A stretch of DNA of 64,000 nt from CALVGQ01 sp031551965 (GTDB lineage: Bacteria; Bacillota_I; Bacilli_A; Erysipelotrichales; Erysipelotrichaceae): assembly GCA_031551965.1 (NCBI GenBank), contig JAVBMW010000027.1:1-64000 (forward strand). Reading direction: 5' to 3'. Positions 60,904 through 64,000 of this stretch are shown here, piece by piece (position 1 is the stretch's first letter; each line of letters begins with the position of its first letter). A program made the translations under genes and the position numbers. Under the pieces are notes generated by a model. It ran no database searches and was not told where the DNA came from. It saw only the letters and a program-made list of their open reading frames with translations.

Positions 60904-60932
60904 AAAAATATGAGCTTTTCACTCATATTTTT
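60904..60932 (-). terminator. Terminator of the penicillin-binding protein gene
   Basis: Minus-strand arms around AATATGAG/CTCATATT followed by a T-run, seven bases after the stop codon. Confidence 0.8.
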
Positions 60933-60938
60933 TTGAAA

Positions 60939-63900
60939 TTAAGGTTGGTCAACGATACATGCATTTCCAGTACCATCATCGACTTTACCGTCTTCACAAA
61001 CTTTACTTATTAAGGTAACAGTTTCATTTTTAATAATGTTTGTATAAGTGCCAGACCAAGTGCACACATAGCCAGTTCCACATGGTGGAGTAGCTGAACC
61101 ACCTGAAGTGACAGTTTCAGTTTTTAATGGATTATTAGAGCTATCTACAAAAGTTACTGAATATGTTGGAGTAGAAGTAGGAGTAGGAGTTGGAGTTGGA
61201 GTTGGAGTAGGGGTACTATTCGAAACTCTTATCAAAGTAACAGTTTCATTTTTTTTCACATTTTTATAGTTTTCCGGCCAAGTACATGTGAAGTCTATGC
61301 CACAGTTAATTCCTTTCGCTTGCATTTCTGCATTAGTAGGAGGAGTAGCATTTGCTCCGGCATTGACAACTTCTGTTTTAATGGTTGTTTTAGTATCATC
61401 AGTAAAGGTAACTAGATAAGTTTGTTGGAAAGTATGTAATGTGAACGAAATTTTAGCATTTGCTATTTCACTTTGTTTCATAGTATTTGTAGTTCCTGGC
61501 GTTACCGCAACTGAGTTAACTGTAATGTCAATTGTAGGTTGGTTAATATCTGTAATTTTTGTTCCGTCTACATAAGTAATGTTTTCAACTTTAAATCCAT
61601 TAGTAGTAGCCCAAATTTCAAGTGCAGGTTTTCCAATATTTGCAATGGGGTAAGTAAATGTAACATCTTTATCTTCAGCTGTAATTTCCACACACTTTTG
61701 AGAACTAGTATTACCTAAATGCTCATATGCATAGTAGCCACACACATTGATCTTAGAACCTGGTGCAACTTTGATATTTTCCGTTTTTGTATCTGACTCA
61801 CTTGATATGTTTACCGTTGTGTCATTCACAGTAATATCAGCACGATAACGAACTGGTCCAAACAACCATGAATAGTCGAATAAACGTTTTCCGACAGCAG
61901 TTACCGTTTTGTTTCCAACAGTAAGTGATAAGTCTATTGTATCTGGTGCAACATAAAGTTTGCTTTGATCAGGATAAGGAGCCCAATGAATCGATAAATC
62001 TCCATTTGTATCATTATAAGACGCTTGGAAATCGCCAAGATCAGCGAGAGTAGCGTTTTGTGGTTCACTCAATGAATAATTTGCTTCTTTTATTAGACCA
62101 GTAATAATGAAACTAGGATCCATGCCATCGATCAAACTTGCATAAGGATAAGTTCCAATAATATGAGTAATTGATTTAACACCAGAAGGTCTTTCGATTG
62201 CCTTTGGTTTTAACTCAGAATTTAAAGCGTCTAGAATTAAAGTGGATATTTTACCAGGTAAGTTCAGTTTCGTATCTGCGTTTGTAAAATATGTTCCCTT
62301 ATCTTTAATTGCTTTTTCGTAACCAACCCAAACAGATGTTGTGTATTGGCTAGTACTGATGATCATCCATTTATCTTTTGGAACACCATCAGGAATGCCG
62401 TAAGCTTTTCCTTCTTCGCCCCAGTTAGAAGTTCCTGTTTTTCCATATACAGGATATGAACGTTTACATAACTGCATATAGTTTGAATAAGGACCATTTA
62501 CAGCTTGGTACATTGTTTCCGAGGCCAAGTAAGCAGCTTCAGCTGAAATGATTTGATTTTCCGCATAAACAGGAATCAATGGTTCGGTACCATCAGAGAA
62601 TTCTACTTTTGTGATCGTATGCGGTGTAATATAGTTTCCTGAATTGATCATTGTTGCATGTGCAGCCGCTAATTCCTTAGCACTGGCATCCCAAGTTGAT
62701 CCACCGATCGCATAACCAATATCGAAACTTTCTTTTGTAACTCTTGAAAAACCTAAATCTTGAAGATATTGAACAACCTTTCCTCGTCCATCACTCATGT
62801 TGCTGATAACTTCTTGAAGTGTTTGGATCGCAGGTGTATTCATTGATGTTCCAACGGCATCAAGAACTGTCATTTGTCCATTATATACGTTACCGAAGTT
62901 TGTGATTATTTTATTTGTACCTGCATAAGCGATTGGTTGGTCAATAACTACGTGACTTGTAGACCAGCCAAGATATTCAAAGGCAAGTGCATAAGATAAG
63001 AATGGTTTAACACTTGAACCTGGTTGTTTATATTGATCAGTTGCATGGTTAAGAAGTAAACTTCCTCCATCCGCATAGTTACGACCACCACCGATCGCAA
63101 CGATTTCACCAGTTTGATTATTGATGGATATTGCAGCCATTTCCATTAATTCATCAGGGAACTCAACAGATTTTTGTTCTCCAGCTTGAATTGAATCGAT
63201 CATTGTCTGTGTTTTTGGATCCATAGCAGTATAGATTTTCATTGGGACAACAGTTGGATCTTTACCAGTTAAATCTTTTACTTCTTGAATAACCACATCA
63301 ATATAACTTTGATATGGAGTTCCTTGACCAGCTCCACGATTTGTACTGGATTCCACAAGTAAATCTTCTAAATTAATGGATTGAGCAAGTTCACATTCCT
63401 CTTTAGTAATATATCCATGTCGTAACATCAAGTTTAATACAGTATTTCGACGTTGTGTCGCTTTTTCTAAATATCGGAAAGGATTGTAAGAATAAGGTGA
63501 GTTGACAACTCCTGCAAGCATTGCACTTTCTGAAAGTGTCAATTCTGAAACATCTTTACCAAAGTAATATTGTGCTGCCTTTTGTACACCACGAATATTT
63601 CCGCTTCCTCCAAAATTAACTTTGTTGATGTAATATTCTAAGATACTTTTCTTATTTGTTTGACTTTCAAGTTGCATTGCCATATAAATTTCTTGGAATT
63701 TTTGAGCAACTCCATTATCTCCTTGAGCAATGCTTGTATCATCACTCTTAAAATAGGAGTTATCGATCAATTGCATCGTTAAAGTAGATCCACCTTGAGT
63801 CATGGTAAGTCTTCGACGAATGATTGTATTTTTTCCGTTTTCATACATCGCTTTTACAAAACGGCTGATATCAAAACCATTGTGTTCAAAATATCGGCTA

Positions 63901-64000
63901 TCTTCTACTGCGACAAAGGCATCAACCAAAGAGTTAGGAATATCTTCATATGATATATTCGTTCTTATCTGTGCTCCAACTTCCGCAATAACATTGCCGT
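60939..64000 (-). CDS. Class A penicillin-binding protein (partial, 5' end outside window)
   Basis: The reading frame stays open to the window edge (NVIAEVGAQIRTNISYEDIP is the first sequence seen), so the N-terminal anchor is missing. The glycosyltransferase GT51 domain has VEDSRYFEHNGFD and TQGGSTLTMQL; the transpeptidase domain has PGSSVKPF (catalytic Ser), SMNTP and YGKTGTSNW. The protein polymerises and crosslinks peptidoglycan. The C-terminus is unusual: after fibronectin-like stretches come two Cys-containing repeats with a Thr-Pro linker between them (61165-61212). The ponA position after dnaD-nth is as in Bacillus. Confidence 0.94.
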   Translation of the reverse strand, partial: GNVIAEVGAQIRTNISYEDIPNSLVDAFVAVEDSRYFEHNGFDISRFVKAMYENGKNTIIRRRLTMTQGGSTLTMQLIDNSYFKSDDTSIAQGDNGVAQKFQEIYMAMQLESQTNKKSILEYYINKVNFGGSGNIRGVQKAAQYYFGKDVSELTLSESAMLAGVVNSPYSYNPFRYLEKATQRRNTVLNLMLRHGYITKEECELAQSINLEDLLVESSTNRGAGQGTPYQSYIDVVIQEVKDLTGKDPTVVPMKIYTAMDPKTQTMIDSIQAGEQKSVEFPDELMEMAAISINNQTGEIVAIGGGRNYADGGSLLLNHATDQYKQPGSSVKPFLSYALAFEYLGWSTSHVVIDQPIAYAGTNKIITNFGNVYNGQMTVLDAVGTSMNTPAIQTLQEVISNMSDGRGKVVQYLQDLGFSRVTKESFDIGYAIGGSTWDASAKELAAAHATMINSGNYITPHTITKVEFSDGTEPLIPVYAENQIISAEAAYLASETMYQAVNGPYSNYMQLCKRSYPVYGKTGTSNWGEEGKAYGIPDGVPKDKWMIISTSQYTTSVWVGYEKAIKDKGTYFTNADTKLNLPGKISTLILDALNSELKPKAIERPSGVKSITHIIGTYPYASLIDGMDPSFIITGLIKEANYSLSEPQNATLADLGDFQASYNDTNGDLSIHWAPYPDQSKLYVAPDTIDLSLTVGNKTVTAVGKRLFDYSWLFGPVRYRADITVNDTTVNISSESDTKTENIKVAPGSKINVCGYYAYEHLGNTSSQKCVEITAEDKDVTFTYPIANIGKPALEIWATTNGFKVENITYVDGTKITDINQPTIDITVNSVAVTPGTTNTMKQSEIANAKISFTLHTFQQTYLVTFTDDTKTTIKTEVVNAGANATPPTNAEMQAKGINCGIDFTCTWPENYKNVKKNETVTLIRVSNSTPTPTPTPTPTPTSTPTYSVTFVDSSNNPLKTETVTSGGSATPPCGTGYVCTWSGTYTNIIKNETVTLISKVCEDGKVDDGTGNACIVDQP
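61165..61212 (-). repeat. Eight-unit hexanucleotide repeat coding a Thr-Pro linker
   Basis: Eight tandem units of the form GTtGGA or GTaGGA on the plus strand encode alternating Thr-Pro in the penicillin-binding protein. Its length may vary by slippage without breaking the frame, since each unit is two codons. Confidence 0.85.

Noticed and set aside
1..64000. Possible CRISPR array, phage or insertion sequence
   Set aside because: No regularly spaced direct repeats, integrase, transposase or phage structural genes were seen. The Cas4-like gene at 30182 stands alone.
1..64000. Mycoplasma code 4 (TGA read as Trp)
   Set aside because: TGA acts as a stop for the ankyrin, rsfS and methyltransferase genes, and Trp is written TGG in the conserved positions seen.

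Overview
The window is AT-rich DNA from a low-GC, Gram-positive, spore-forming bacterium of the Firmicutes, most like the Erysipelotrichia. The pointers are a spoIIGA-sigE pair, a T-box leader, a NadD-YqeK fusion, a small region-4-like protein of a kind I associate with Mollicutes, lipobox-type lipoproteins and no sign of an outer membrane. TGA is used as a stop codon (for example for the ankyrin and rsfS genes), so this is not a mycoplasma using code 4. The lineage call is inference. No phage, insertion sequence, CRISPR array or rRNA gene is visible; one tRNA (Ser-GGA) is present.

Layout. 0.2-2.8 kb (minus): a polar amino acid ABC transporter under a T-box leader whose specifier reads GCU (Ala). 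2.9-11.4 kb: rplS, a flavin reductase, a TPR protein, a MarR-ABC exporter operon with paired palindromic operators, a signal peptidase, rbgA-rnhB, a lipoprotein and a degenerate M15-like peptidoglycan-binding protein. 11.5-15.3 kb: a promoter, a 24-codon small ORF and a terminator lie ahead of an ankyrin protein and an EF-G-like GTPase, followed by an ANT(6)-like nucleotidyltransferase. 15.4-18.2 kb (minus): htrA and an FAD oxidoreductase. 18.3-22.4 kb: a GntR regulator with EtfB, ferredoxin-EtfA and an FAD-linked dehydrogenase, the gene set of the electron-bifurcating lactate dehydrogenase LctBCD. 22.4-26.9 kb: rimO, a nucleoside hydrolase, a ROK kinase and an M29 aminopeptidase.

27.1-30.1 kb is the most rearranged part: an unknown gene, an ECF sigma and zf-HC2 anti-sigma pair, a broken copy of the unknown gene and a second anti-sigma-like paralogue without its zinc finger. 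30.2-35.7 kb: a Cas4-like/DEDDy nuclease fusion, a dipeptidase, a DUF362 protein and a beta-helix lipoprotein. 35.9-43.1 kb: hpf, spoIIGA-sigE, an acyl-carrier-like protein without its serine directly ahead of ptsI, an Alg14/Alg13-like glycosyltransferase pair, two degenerate CPBP-type membrane proteins and tRNA-Ser. 43.3-49.9 kb: a large GGDEF/GAF/PAS/GGDEF/EAL protein, an M42 peptidase and an alkA-ogt DNA repair pair. 50.0-55.2 kb: the conserved yqeG-yqeH-yhbY-nadD/yqeK-rsfS-yqeM type operon followed by mtnN and a DedA-type protein. 55.2-64.0 kb: a MalY-type lyase, a thioredoxin-like protein, a ypmB-dnaD-nth order as in Bacillus, a giant TPR protein and a class A penicillin-binding protein cut by the window edge.

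Most genes are housekeeping. The parts that deserve a second look are the leader ORF ahead of the EF-G-like gene, the duplicated and decayed ECF locus, the serine-less acyl-carrier-like protein coupled to ptsI, and several enzyme-like proteins that have lost a catalytic residue.
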